Program-made: the position numbers and the translations under genes
Source of the DNA: Nocardia jejuensis NBRC 103114
Lineage (GTDB): Bacteria; Actinomycetota; Actinomycetes; Mycobacteriales; Mycobacteriaceae
Reading direction: 5' to 3'
DNA length: 64,000 nt
Assembly (NCBI RefSeq): GCF_001613145.1
Contig: NZ_BDBU01000012.1
Location: forward strand, 234,039-298,038
Shown: piece after piece, positions 8,981-17,144 of the stretch
How the letters are laid out: every line of letters starts with the position of its first letter
Position numbering within the stretch: position 1 is the first letter of the stretch
Notes under the pieces: generated by a model
The model's input: the letters and a program-made list of their open reading frames with translations, nothing else
What the model was told of the DNA's origin: nothing
Databases searched by the model: none

Positions 8981-9664
8981 TCATTTGAAAGCCACTGGGT
9001 CCGTGCACAACCGGTGCTGTTGCGTGTAGGAAACCCGCCCGTGGACCGCGAACTCGACACCGCCCGCCTCCTCGAGTCCCAGAGCGGGCGGGTATGGCTG
9101 TGGTACGACCCCGAGGCAGAAGACGACACCCACAGGGTCGGACGGAAGTTCAGGTGAACCGCTATCGAAGCCTCCACCGAAAGGGTGGTAGGCCGTCAAG
9201 GGACGGGGCACACGGATGGTGCGTGATTCCGTGGTGCCGGGGCGAATGCGCAGTACCCCCACGGACGGCGACGTCGCGAGTTCATGAACTTCGTCGGGCC
9301 AATCGAAAAACCGCTGCGCGATTTCAACCTTATCGCCGGCCGGGACAACATATGCGGTCCCCTCCGGCGCAATACCCTTATGTGAGACGAGCGTTGGGAC
9401 TACCAATTCGAGGTTGCTCTGGTTGACCACGCGCCAGGTAATGGCAAGGTCCCCGGCAACGCTTGTCATGTCGGCATCGAACGCTATCTCGACGGGGAGT
9501 GGGGCTCCGCCTGCTAGCGAACCCGGCTCGGATCCGCCGCCTGCTGAGGTGCCGCAAGCGGTGAGCAGCACTGCACAGAAAATACTCGCCGCACAGGCCC
9601 GTATCCTCGCACCGAACTGTCCTTCGGCCGAACGCAAATCAATACTTTTCACGATGTGGTGCAC
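8981..9664 (-). CDS. Secreted lipoprotein of unknown function
   Basis: 227 residues with GTG start. An N-terminal hydrophobic stretch ends in the lipobox LLTAC (Cys about residue 37), so the mature protein should be lipid-anchored on the outer face of the membrane. The rest is beta-rich with no recognised domain, and two further cysteines near the C-terminus (VFCLGV, LCTDP) may form a disulfide. The AGGAG ribosome site lies inside the decayed M91 peptidase reading frame just upstream, so it was probably co-transcribed with that gene when it was intact. Confidence 0.72.
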   Translation of the reverse strand: MHHIVKSIDLRSAEGQFGARIRACAASIFCAVLLTACGTSAGGGSEPGSLAGGAPLPVEIAFDADMTSVAGDLAITWRVVNQSNLELVVPTLVSHKGIAPEGTAYVVPAGDKVEIAQRFFDWPDEVHELATSPSVGVLRIRPGTTESRTIRVPRPLTAYHPFGGGFDSGSPELPSDPVGVVFCLGVVPQPYPPALGLEEAGGVEFAVHGRVSYTQQHRLCTDPVAFK

Positions 9665-10003
9665 CCATCTCCTGGTGTAACCCGTTCTCGGTCAGCTCGA
9701 AGCGTGGTCGGGGTCGATACGTTCCGGGTATTCGGATCGTGATCGTGATCGACCGGTAGGCCGGCGGCGACTCCTTCTCCTTGACTGATCCCGGGATCGC
9801 GCAGGTCGTCTCCGGCGTACGTGGCTGCATCGAAGTCGCCGTTCATATAGTCGTAGATGTAAGCCATCTCGTGGTAGAGGACCAAACGCGGGAGAGCCGT
9901 CATCGATGCTGCACAGCCAAGCTCCTCCATGAGGACACGACCCCAGGGGTTCTCGAGCAGGCGATACGTTCTACAGACGCCCGACTTGCTCGGCCCCGTC
10001 CTG
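9639..10003 (-). pseudogene. Decayed M91-type zinc metallopeptidase fragment, frameshifted
   Basis: Pieces of one protein lie in three frames. One frame gives NPWGRVLMEELGCAAS, PRLVLYHEMAYIYDYMNGDF and GVAAGLPVDHDHDPNTRN; a second gives IDPDHA; a third gives FELTENGLHQEMG to a stop at 9639. In order they match the C-terminal half of the M91 (HopH/XopG-type) peptidases, with at least two frameshifts and probably an internal loss between EELGCAAS and the HE motif. The HExxH zinc motif reads HEMAY, so the second histidine is also gone. There is no start codon with a ribosome site. Family assignment is from memory of the M91 pattern. Confidence 0.6.
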
Positions 10004-10417
10004 ACCGTCGGCAGCTTCGTTCACGGCCCGATTCCAGCCGTTCGGTCCCTGCCTCCAGAGATCCATGACTTTCACCTCTCCTCGTTCTTGTTTGATGCGT
10101 TGAGCGAGGTCGAGGTAGATCACGTCGGATGTCGAGATGAGAATCTCGTCGACGTCGCGGCGCGTGAGATGGCGGGAGCTGGGCGTGATGATCGCCGCCG
10201 CGTCCTCGCTCCATACGATGTTCTTCAACTGCATCAGCGGGTCACCCCGACGAGACACGTCGTAGACGATCGCCGCTACGACATACCCGAGTTTCCCTGC
10301 TGCATTGTGTATCTCGATCTCATCATGCTGGCGGTGGTCGCCCGATGCCGCACGCAGGATGTATCCGACTGCGGTCTGACAGCGCTGGATATGCCCGATT
10401 GCCGGCCGGATCGTCAT
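9971..10417 (-). CDS. Hypothetical protein, last gene of a three-gene small operon
   Basis: 148 residues. Start chosen at 10417 because its ATG overlaps the upstream stop (ATGA); a longer frame to 10489 would overlap that gene. No signal peptide and no recognised domain. The middle (GKLGYVVAAIVYDVS, LKNIVWSEDAAAIITPSS, DEILISTSDVIYLDLA) looks like alternating strands and helices of a compact cytosolic protein. The C-terminus is polar. It is translationally coupled to a small winged-helix protein, which suggests joint function. Confidence 0.55.
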   Translation of the reverse strand: MTIRPAIGHIQRCQTAVGYILRAASGDHRQHDEIEIHNAAGKLGYVVAAIVYDVSRRGDPLMQLKNIVWSEDAAAIITPSSRHLTRRDVDEILISTSDVIYLDLAQRIKQERGEVKVMDLWRQGPNGWNRAVNEAADGQDGAEQVGRL

Positions 10418-10671
10418 TTCTGCCCCGGCCCGTACTCGCTGTAGGCGGGCAGTTTGATCGTGAGTCGCCCCCGATCGGTAAGCCGCCACCTGGCCAACCC
10501 TTGCCGCGTTCCCAGAGCCAGCCCCGTTCGCGAAAGTCGCATCAGCGCCTTGCGAGTCGAACTCTCGGTCAAGCCGGTCGAATAGCTCAACTCACGAACG
10601 GTTTTCGCGCCGGGAAGCACGGCGCCGGACAACGCACCCAATACCCTTGCTTCGTGTTCTGTCAGCGCCAT
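10414..10671 (-). CDS. Small winged-helix/MarR-like DNA-binding protein
   Basis: 85 residues. It begins LTEHEARVLGALSG, followed by TVRELSYSTGLTESSTRKALMRLSRTGLA, a clear helix-turn-helix with a recognition helix, then a two-strand wing (GLARWRLTDRGRLTI). This is the fold of MarR or MinD-less HTH_24-type regulators, without an effector domain. It overlaps the membrane-protein gene upstream by 10 bp and the hypothetical gene downstream by 4 bp. It may regulate its own operon. Confidence 0.65.
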   Translation of the reverse strand: MALTEHEARVLGALSGAVLPGAKTVRELSYSTGLTESSTRKALMRLSRTGLALGTRQGLARWRLTDRGRLTIKLPAYSEYGPGQK

Positions 10672-10868
10672 GGCTGTTGCCTCCAGCGGTTAGCGACAGG
10701 AATCGCGGCGTACCTGGCTTCGGTCGCGAGACGAGACCGAATTTGGCTGACGGTCGAAGCGGTGCCAGATTCGCGATGGCGCGCCGTGCGGTCCAGGAAA
10801 TGCGTGACGGCCAGGATCGCAAAGATCAGGACGAATAGCCCGCCGGCAAGCACAACGATTGCGTCCAT
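10662..10868 (-). CDS. Small single-pass membrane protein
   Basis: 68 residues. Residues 3-22 (AIVVLAGGLFVLIFAILAVT) form one membrane segment, followed by a basic polar tail, so the C-terminus is probably cytosolic. A strong GGGAGG site lies 9 bases before the ATG. First gene of the three-gene unit with the winged-helix and hypothetical proteins. No family recognised. Confidence 0.6.
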   Translation of the reverse strand: MDAIVVLAGGLFVLIFAILAVTHFLDRTARHRESGTASTVSQIRSRLATEARYAAIPVANRWRQQPWR

Positions 10869-11039
10869 TTCTGTTCCCTCCCAGAAGGTCTCGGCAATTG
10901 GGCAGTGATGTCTGCCCGGTGCCGGCGAATAGGGCCTCTCCGATCGACGGTTGCGAGGCAGTCACGATGACCGCAGAGGGTTGTCTGGTCGCTCCGCGCA
11001 CCGGGGACAAATGAAAGGTAGGCCGAGGACGAAGTGACG

Positions 11040-11060
11040 ACCCGGTCCCTGAGACCGGGT
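11040..11060 (-). terminator. Hairpin after the XRE regulator gene
   Basis: Perfect 8-bp stem ACCCGGTC/GACCGGGT with a 5-base loop, 17 bp past the stop of the minus-strand gene ending at 11077. A third copy of GACCGGGT-like sequence follows at 11070. There is no T-run, so termination is only likely. Confidence 0.4.
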
Positions 11061-11076
11061 TGTCTCGTAGACCGGG

Positions 11077-12273
11077 TCAGACCGGAATGCCGAGACGATC
11101 AGCCAGCTGTACGGCTTGCGAGCGCATGGGAGAGCGTGTGCCCTGAACAAGCCGGCGCACCATGTCGTGCGCGGCCAGGTTGTACTGCAGATCCTCGGGC
11201 GCGACCTGCTCGGCATCGAGCAGATGAAGCAGCGTTCCCGTTTCCTGGCGGCGGAGCTCATAGGCGCGCGCCAGGTCCAGCGCGAACGTGAATCGCCTCT
11301 CTACCGAAGGGCATTCGGATGTGTCGAGGTGCTCGGCAATTCGTAGCGCCTCGATCGCATCCCCGGCCTGCAGTTCGATTGCAATGGCGTGCAAACCGAC
11401 ATTCAGCGCGCCGAACATGGTGTGTCCGACATTGCCGGCCGGGGACGCCAGCACCGCGACTGGACGCACCTTGTTCAATCGCTCGCGCGCAGCCCACAGG
11501 CGACCGGCCCGAGCCTCTGCCATCGCTGCGACCAACTCCAGAGCACCCGTCATGGCAATCGCCGCCGGGGTCGCCCCAGCCTCGGCAAGGACGATCGCCG
11601 CGGCGTGCGTGGCGAGTTCGATTGCGGCCTCGTGCTCATTGGAGATCAACAGTGTGTGTCCGAGATTCCAGCGTGCCACCGCGTGTCGAATCGGGTCGTC
11701 GGTATCCTCGGCCGCTCGAAGCCCGCGATCGGCCACGAGGTAGGACAAGTCGGATCGCCCGACTCGGCGTGTGACGGTGCGCAGCAGGCCGTACAGGTCG
11801 CTGGCGACTGCGGCGACCTTGTGGTGCTCGGGATCATGGCGTCGGCCTCGCAATGTTGCTTCGGTATCCCGAATCAATGCGGGCAGTACGGGCAGCACCT
11901 CGCTGTAGCGGTGGCCGCTGCTCTGCCATGTCGTCCACGCGGATTGCATGCGCGTCGCGAGTTCGGGTAGGTCGACGACTTCGCCTCCGCCGGACATGAG
12001 CGCGAGCGCCAGGCGGTCACCGCCTCCTGTCGCAGGCGCCGCCGTGTCCGTGAATACGTCACCGAGCAGCACACCCGATTGAACACGAAGAGCGGCCGCG
12101 AGTGCCTGAATCACGCAGGCACTGGGGCGTTTTCGGCCGCGCTCGATCTGACCGAGATAGTCCTCGCTGATGCCCGCGAGCCCGGCAACGACGGCTTGCG
12201 ACTTGCCCGATCGCTCGCGGTGCAGGCGTACCCGTGCACCGATATCGTCATTGGGCCGTGGCGCTTTGGCCAT
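11077..12273 (-). CDS. XRE-family regulator with TPR-like C-terminal region
   Basis: 398 residues from MAKAPRPND. Residues 10-70 hold an XRE helix-turn-helix (RVRLHRERSGKSQAVVAGLAGISEDYLGQIERGRKRPS). The remaining 300 residues are a string of Ala-rich helix pairs typical of tetratricopeptide-like sensor regions. Upstream in-frame codons to 12480 run across the divergent gene and were not used. It diverges from the HAD hydrolase with 34 bp between starts, so both promoters must overlap and the regulator probably controls the pair. The signal is unknown. Confidence 0.75.
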   Translation of the reverse strand: MAKAPRPNDDIGARVRLHRERSGKSQAVVAGLAGISEDYLGQIERGRKRPSACVIQALAAALRVQSGVLLGDVFTDTAAPATGGGDRLALALMSGGGEVVDLPELATRMQSAWTTWQSSGHRYSEVLPVLPALIRDTEATLRGRRHDPEHHKVAAVASDLYGLLRTVTRRVGRSDLSYLVADRGLRAAEDTDDPIRHAVARWNLGHTLLISNEHEAAIELATHAAAIVLAEAGATPAAIAMTGALELVAAMAEARAGRLWAARERLNKVRPVAVLASPAGNVGHTMFGALNVGLHAIAIELQAGDAIEALRIAEHLDTSECPSVERRFTFALDLARAYELRRQETGTLLHLLDAEQVAPEDLQYNLAAHDMVRRLVQGTRSPMRSQAVQLADRLGIPV

Positions 12274-12307
12274 GTACGCCACAGTAAGACTGGAGGTGCC
12301 GATCCGT

Positions 12308-13024
12308 ATGGAATTCACTCGGAACAGGATCGATAGCGTCCTTGTCCTGTGGGACATCGACCACACGCTGATCGAAACACGCGGTGTCGGACGCGCATCC
12401 TTCGCTGCCGCATTCGAGGAAGTAACCGGCCGTCCTCTGGAACGAATGCCACACATCACCGGCCGCACCGAGCCCGACATCTACGCCGCCACCGCCACCC
12501 TGCACGGTCTCGAAAAGCCGCCGCCGTTCCCCTTGTTCGCAGAGGCGCTGGCCGCGGCCTATATCGAGCGACAGGAGCAGCTACACGAACAAGGGCGCGC
12601 TACGGCCGGCGCCGAACACGCACTCGCCCACCTCGACTCACTGCCCGGAATCCGACAATCGGTGCTTTCCGGCAATACGCGTGAGGTCTCACGAATCAAG
12701 CTCGAAACCTTCGGGCTGCACAAATACCTCGACCTCGAGACCGGTGCGTACGGCGACGACGACGGACACCGACCCTCACTGGTCCCGATCGCACAAGCCC
12801 GTGCGGCCCGCCGCAACGGCGGCTTGTTCAACCGACACAACACCGTATTGATCGGCGACAGCCTCGGCGATATCGAGACCGCGCACCAGGGCGGCGCACG
12901 AGTGATAGCCGTTGCCGCAGGAGGAACGCCCACTGCGGAGCTGACAACAGCCGACGTGGTTCTCGTCGACCTCACCGACGCACCCGAGATCGCACGCGCG
13001 ATCCGAGCGCTCACAGGTGCCTAG
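12308..13024 (+). CDS. HAD-family hydrolase
   Basis: 238 residues. HAD motif I is DIDHT (nucleophile Asp and acid/base Asp), motif II is the VLSGN segment, and motif IV is GDSLGDIETA. This fits a phosphoglycolate-phosphatase-like phosphatase or phosphomutase of subclass I, with a helical cap between motifs I and II. The start was chosen at MEFTRNR with GGAGG 10 bases upstream; the longer frame overlaps the divergent gene. The pairing with an XRE/TPR regulator suggests a regulated metabolic or nucleotide phosphatase, substrate unknown. Confidence 0.8.
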   Translation: MEFTRNRIDSVLVLWDIDHTLIETRGVGRASFAAAFEEVTGRPLERMPHITGRTEPDIYAATATLHGLEKPPPFPLFAEALAAAYIERQEQLHEQGRATAGAEHALAHLDSLPGIRQSVLSGNTREVSRIKLETFGLHKYLDLETGAYGDDDGHRPSLVPIAQARAARRNGGLFNRHNTVLIGDSLGDIETAHQGGARVIAVAAGGTPTAELTTADVVLVDLTDAPEIARAIRALTGA

Positions 13025-13220
13025 ACATCGATCGATGGTCGGGAAGTGACGCTCGAGAGCACCCTCCGCAAGCCACCAGCGCGCTACGGCCTTCGGGCTG
13101 TAGCCCGCACTCGGCTAGAACCCAACAGGCGTACCGAACCTGGGAGTCGCAAACCCGCCTGGTTACCTGACCGGCCACCATTCTTGCGACTCAGGGACAA
13201 TTAGCCCGAAATATTGCAAA

Positions 13221-13251
13221 AGAAGCCGCAGGTCAGTGACCTGCGGCTTCT
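13221..13251 (-). terminator. Rho-independent terminator of tRNA-Val(CAC)
   Basis: A perfect 15-bp stem (AGAAGCCGCAGGTCA and its complement) with a single-base centre, followed on the minus strand by CTTTTGC. It lies 8 bp beyond the tRNA 3' end. Confidence 0.85.
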
Positions 13252-13258
13252 TCTAGAG

Positions 13259-13330
13259 TGGTCCCAGCTGGGATCGAACCAGCGACCCCTCGCGTGTGAG
13301 GCGAGTGCTCTCCCGCTGAGCTATGAGACC
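13259..13330 (-). tRNA. tRNA-Val (anticodon CAC)
   Basis: Reads GGTCTCA...TGGGACC for the acceptor stem, a D-arm GCTC...GAGC, the anticodon arm CTCGC-CTCACAC-GCGAG giving CAC, and a T-arm with TTCGATC. CCA is not encoded. The promoter is listed at 13381-13411 and a strong terminator follows. Confidence 0.95.
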
Positions 13331-13380
13331 GAGGCGGGTGTCTTTCGCGGCGTTTTTCGTGCCGTTCCTGACGGGAGAGA

Positions 13381-13411
13381 ACATTAACATGCACCACCCG
13401 CGTGCTACCAA
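13381..13411 (-). promoter_or_regulatory. Promoter of tRNA-Val(CAC)
   Basis: On the minus strand TTGGTA and TAATGT are 19 bp apart, followed by TCTCTCCCGTCAG. The same layout and the same downstream motif occur at the tRNA-Gly genes. Confidence 0.65.
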
Positions 13412-13908
13412 ATCGGCTGGAAAACGGGGTGAAACCGGGCTTTCACGGGGGGATCGGGTGGGACACGCGGTGTGGGATGAATGCGACTGACCGGTTTTCG
13501 AGACGGTGGGCGGGAGGGAGGGACGCGCGGGTCCTGCGGGCGATTGGGGCTCGCCTTGCGCAGCGTCCGCGCGATTCGCCTCATGTTCCGGTCGCGCCCC
13601 GGCTTGTGCAGTGGCCGCCCCCTTGCCCAGTAGATGCAGCCCAACCCTTGCGCAGCAGATGCGCACCTCGCCGTGTGCACCAGCCGCCGAACTCCCCTGC
13701 ATCCCTGGCGAACCCCTGACAGTGACATCCGACCCGGCGCCGATGCCCGCCCGGCTGGCTCGCACACGTTCAGGAAACCCGGCATTGCACGCGTGACCGC
13801 GTCTCCGGAGACCCACCGGATCAATAGGCATTAACCGGAAAACTCGATTTCCAGAACCCACCGAACCACACCCCTGTAGTTCATATTCACCCCCTCTCAC
13901 CAGGCGAT
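13412..13908. other. Gene-free stretch between tRNA loci
   Basis: About 500 bp with no reading frame that I trust. A long minus-strand frame here runs through the tRNA gene and has no domain. Only the two outward-facing tRNA promoters at its edges were recognised. Confidence 0.5.
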
Positions 13909-13938
13909 TTGTTGTCCACACAGGTAGTCGGCTAATGT
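13909..13938 (+). promoter_or_regulatory. Promoter of the tRNA-Gly/Cys/Val operon
   Basis: TTGTTG and TAATGT with an 18-bp spacer, then TCTATCCCGTCAG. The first tRNA begins 46 bases after the -10 box. The motif recurs at 16979-17009 and 45782-45811 and, inverted, at 13381-13411. Confidence 0.7.
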
Positions 13939-13984
13939 TCTATCCCGTCAGCGGGACCAGCCGAGAGGCCCCCCGGGGACGAAT

Positions 13985-14056
13985 GCGGATGTAGCGCAGT
14001 GGTAGCGCATCACCTTGCCAAGGTGAGGGTCGCGGGTTCAAATCCCGTCATCCGCT
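13985..14056 (+). tRNA. tRNA-Gly (anticodon GCC), copy 1
   Basis: Acceptor GCGGATG/CATCCGC, anticodon arm TCACC-TTGCCAA-GGTGA giving GCC. First gene of a Gly-Cys-Val tRNA operon. Two further copies (17055, 45857) differ only in the T-arm pair next to the loop (GCGGG here, GCGAG there, with matching change). Confidence 0.97.
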
Positions 14057-14081
14057 CGAAGGCCATAACCCGGCCTTGCTT

Positions 14082-14152
14082 GGCGGTGTGGCCGAGTGGT
14101 GAGGCAACGGCCTGCAAAGCCGTGCACACGGGTTCGATTCCCGTCGCCGCCT
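14082..14152 (+). tRNA. tRNA-Cys (anticodon GCA)
   Basis: Acceptor GGCGGTG/CGCCGCC, anticodon arm ACGGC-CTGCAAA-GCCGT giving GCA, T-loop TTCGATT. It lies 25 bases after tRNA-Gly. It is missing from the second tRNA locus at 17 kb. Confidence 0.96.
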
Positions 14153-14171
14153 CTTTTAGAGGCACAAGCAA

Positions 14172-14243
14172 GCGCGATTAGCTCAGCGGGAGAGCGCTTC
14201 CCTGACACGGAAGAGGTCACTGGTTCAATCCCAGTATCGCGCA
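14172..14243 (+). tRNA. tRNA-Val (anticodon GAC), copy 1
   Basis: Acceptor GCGCGAT/ATCGCGC, anticodon arm CTTCC-CTGACAC-GGAAG giving GAC. It lies 19 bases after tRNA-Cys. An identical copy is at 17145. Confidence 0.97.
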
Positions 14244-14252
14244 CAGTAAAAC

Positions 14253-14285
14253 GAAGAGCCCCGGTTTCGACTGGGGCTCTTTTCG
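14253..14285 (+). terminator. Terminator of the tRNA operon
   Basis: Stem AGAGCCCC/GGGGCTCT with a 10-base loop followed by TTTTCGTT, 11 bases after tRNA-Val. Confidence 0.85.
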
Positions 14286-14495
14286 TTGTCCGGGAACCGA
14301 TTCCGACCGTTCGGCATCGGAAACGAGGACGGCCCGTGTGGTGGGCGGCTTAGGATGCCTGCAAGGATGACCTCGATCGGACGGCGGATTCTCGGCGTCG
14401 ACCAGCACGGTGCCGTGCCGCGGGTCGGTGGGCTGCTCGACCTCGCCCGCCGCCGAACCGCGATACTGGGAGCGGACTCTACAGAGAGACGGACG

Positions 14496-15539
14496 ATGCC
14501 GGATGTGCCGAGACAGGTACCTTCCTCAGTGATGCCCTCCGACGCCACGCCCCCGGCCGCGCCCAGTCGACTGCTCTCCGAGCTCGTCGAGCACCTGCGC
14601 CAGAATCGCACCGCCCTGCGTCAGGAGTGGGCGATGCGGATCAAGGACGCGCAACTGCTCACCGCCATGACCGCCGAGGAGATCTTCTCCGAGGCGACGT
14701 CGGTGTACGACAACTACGTCGAGGTGCTCGAGACCGGCGCGGTCGAGGCGCTGCGGAACTACGCGCGGAACCTGTCCGAGCGGATCATTCCGCGCGGCGT
14801 CGAGACCGACGAGGTGCTGGGGATCATCCTGCTGCTGCGGGATGTGCTGGCGCGCAGCCTGTTCGAGAAGTATCAGTCCGACTTCGAGCTGCTGAACCGG
14901 GTGCTGGACGCGTACGAGCCGGCCGCGAATCGCATCGCCAATACCGTGGACGTCTCGTTCGTGGAGGAACGCGAGCGGATCATTCGTCAACAGCAGGAAG
15001 CGATTCGGGTGCTGTCGACGCCCATGCTTCAGGTGCGTGAGCAGTTGCTCATTCTGCCGATCATCGGGGTGCTGGACAGTCAGCGGGCGCGGCAGCTCAC
15101 CGAGCAGTTGCTGTCGGCGATTCGGGGTAATCGAGTCAAGGTGGTGGTCATCGACATCACCGGTGTGCCGACGATCGACGCGACGGTCGCGAATCACCTG
15201 GCGCAGACCATCGACGCCTCCGGGTTGATGGGTGCGAGCATCATCATCACCGGTGTGTCTCCGGAGATCGCGCTGACGCTGGTGACCATCAACCTGGATC
15301 TGTCGAAGATGAATATCGTCGGCGATCTGCAGGGCGGGATCGAGGAGGCGGAGCACCTGCTGGGCTACGAGGTGCGCCGGGTGAGCGACTCGCAGCCGAA
15401 TCAGGTTGCCCCCAAACGGGTTCCCGGGCCGGCGGTGCCCAAGCAGGATGCGCCCCCTCCCCCGCGCCCGGCGCGGGTTCAGGTTCGATTCCGGGGACCC
15501 GCGTTGCGCATGTCGGGACCGGTTCAGCGCCGGACCTGA
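14496..15539 (+). CDS. RsbR-like STAS-domain regulator
   Basis: 347 residues. The N-terminal half (about 20-180) is all-helical, starting LLSELVEHLRQNRTALRQEW, like the RsbR N-terminal non-heme globin or RsbRD domains. A STAS domain follows at about 195-305, with the strand VVVIDITGVPTIDATVANHL carrying the Thr/Asp pattern around the usual phosphorylation site. The last 45 residues are Pro-rich. Such proteins are parts of stressosomes that hold a kinase and control a sigma factor. No RsbS, RsbT or sigma gene is adjacent. The start is set by GAGAGACGG before ATG; an in-frame ATG at 14532 is an alternative. Confidence 0.8.
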   Translation: MPDVPRQVPSSVMPSDATPPAAPSRLLSELVEHLRQNRTALRQEWAMRIKDAQLLTAMTAEEIFSEATSVYDNYVEVLETGAVEALRNYARNLSERIIPRGVETDEVLGIILLLRDVLARSLFEKYQSDFELLNRVLDAYEPAANRIANTVDVSFVEERERIIRQQQEAIRVLSTPMLQVREQLLILPIIGVLDSQRARQLTEQLLSAIRGNRVKVVVIDITGVPTIDATVANHLAQTIDASGLMGASIIITGVSPEIALTLVTINLDLSKMNIVGDLQGGIEEAEHLLGYEVRRVSDSQPNQVAPKRVPGPAVPKQDAPPPPRPARVQVRFRGPALRMSGPVQRRT

Positions 15540-15552
15540 GATCCGTTGCGGC

Positions 15553-16752
15553 TCAGCGGGTTCCCAGTTCGACTACTCGTTTCGCGGCTTGGACGGCACC
15601 GTCGGCACGCACGGTGGGCGCGATGGATCGGGCGCGGTCGCCGATCTCCGGGGTCAGGACTCGGCGCAGGGCGTCGGTGAGCGAGTCCGTGGTGGGTTGT
15701 TGCCCGGCCGCGTGGGCGACGCCGATTCCCAGGTCCTCGACTCGTTGCGCCCAGTAGAACTGGTCGAAGCGCTGGGGAACTACCACCTGGGGCGCTCCCG
15801 CGGACGCGACCGTCGCGGTGGTGCCCGCTCCGCCATGGTGCACGGCTGCGGCGACTCGAGGGAACAGGGCGCGGTGGTTGACCTCGCCGACCGCCAGGCA
15901 GTCGGGTGCGTCGTCCACGAGGCCGAGTTCGGCCCAGCCGCGCAGGATTATCGCGCGACGGCCCAGCGCGCGGGCCGCGTCGATGGCCGCGCGGGCGGTC
16001 TCGGGGGCGACCTGCATGCTGCCGAAGCCGAAGTAGATCGGCGGATCTCCTGCCGAGAGGAAGTCCTGCAGCTCTCTCGAGAGCGGGCGCTCGTCGTGGG
16101 CCAGCCAGGCACCCGGCTGCCATACGTTCAGCGCCGAGGGCGTCGGCCAGGGGCCGAGAACGGGGTCCGCGGCGAGCCACGGGTGGTCGGTGAAGATGTA
16201 GGGCTGCACGTCGGTGATCGGTTCGGATCCGGCCTGCTCGCGGTGGAGGTTCAAGGCCTCCAACCAGACGTCGTTCCAGCGTTGCGCGTCCTGCTGCCAT
16301 TGGGTGGGGATGTCGGCGGTGGTGTCCACGCCCAGCCCCAGCGGGGGCGGCGCCAGGTGGTCCGAGGGCAAGGTGTTCGCCGCGAAGGCGGCATAGACGT
16401 ACGGGATTCCCAGCTGGTCGGCGATGGTGTGCGCGGCGATCTGCAGTGCGCCGCAACCGACTACGACCGCGCACCCTCGCGCCGCCGGGCCGAGGGCGTC
16501 GAACTGATCCTCTACGGTGCCCCGAATCATCGCGCGACGTTCCTCGGGCGTGGGCAGACCTCGCGTTTGATCGACCTTGCGCACCTCGGGCCCGACCGGC
16601 ACGAAGGGCAACCCGAATCCCGCTATCAGTTCGCGGAAGTCCGGTGGTGCGCACACGCGGACCTCCGCGCCCAGCGCCACCAATTCGACGCCCAGTGCCA
16701 GCGTCGGCTGCACTTCCCCGCGCGACCCGATGGTCGACAGCAGAACACGCAT
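15553..16752 (-). CDS. Glycosyltransferase, GT1 (UGT/MGT-like)
   Basis: 399 residues. The N-terminal domain begins MRVLLSTIGSRGEVQPTLAL, the acceptor-binding Rossmann fold of the GtfE/sterol glucosyltransferase type. The C-terminal donor domain holds AAVHHGGAGTTATV with the sugar-nucleotide signature and PQRFDQFYWAQRVEDLG. It transfers a sugar from a nucleotide donor to a small lipophilic acceptor such as a glycopeptide, macrolide or sterol-like compound; the acceptor is unknown. It stands alone, convergent with the RsbR-like gene, between two tRNA loci. Confidence 0.88.
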   Translation of the reverse strand: MRVLLSTIGSRGEVQPTLALGVELVALGAEVRVCAPPDFRELIAGFGLPFVPVGPEVRKVDQTRGLPTPEERRAMIRGTVEDQFDALGPAARGCAVVVGCGALQIAAHTIADQLGIPYVYAAFAANTLPSDHLAPPPLGLGVDTTADIPTQWQQDAQRWNDVWLEALNLHREQAGSEPITDVQPYIFTDHPWLAADPVLGPWPTPSALNVWQPGAWLAHDERPLSRELQDFLSAGDPPIYFGFGSMQVAPETARAAIDAARALGRRAIILRGWAELGLVDDAPDCLAVGEVNHRALFPRVAAAVHHGGAGTTATVASAGAPQVVVPQRFDQFYWAQRVEDLGIGVAHAAGQQPTTDSLTDALRRVLTPEIGDRARSIAPTVRADGAVQAAKRVVELGTR

Positions 16753-16978
16753 CGGAACCCCTCTCGATTTCGTCTCGACCAGCAGTTATAGACCTCCACC
16801 GGGGTCTTGCCACAAGGGGGCGGGTGCGATATACAGTGAAATGGGAGAAAGAGTTCGGCCGGGGCCGGGCTCTATTTTTCCGCCCGGGCGCTGCGCTGAT
16901 CGGCAGTCGGCGCGACTACCGGAATCACGGAAGTGGCTGCCTCGCAGGACACGCCGATTCCCCCGCTGTCCAGGCGAT

Positions 16979-17009
16979 TTGCAATCATCACCCGGTTGTA
17001 CGCTAATGT
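16979..17009 (+). promoter_or_regulatory. Promoter of the tRNA-Gly/Val locus
   Basis: TTGCAA and TAATGT with a 19-bp spacer; the CGATTTG around the -35 and TAATGTTCT at the -10 are shared with the first locus. Confidence 0.7.
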
Positions 17010-17054
17010 TCTCTCTCGCAAGCCGATCGGCCCCCGGAGCCCCGGCAAGCGAAT

Positions 17055-17126
17055 GCGGATGTAGCGCAGTGGTAGCGCATCACCTTGCCAAGGTGAGGGT
17101 CGCGAGTTCGAATCTCGTCATCCGCT
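17055..17126 (+). tRNA. tRNA-Gly (anticodon GCC), copy 2
   Basis: Same fold and anticodon GCC as copy 1, with GCGAG/CTCGT in the T-arm. Identical to copy 3 at 45857. Confidence 0.97.
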
Positions 17127-17144
17127 CTAGAAACACCCACACCC

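Noticed and set aside
13253..13921. 222-codon frame near the first tRNA
   Set aside because: Runs through tRNA-Val and its promoter; composition is not protein-like.
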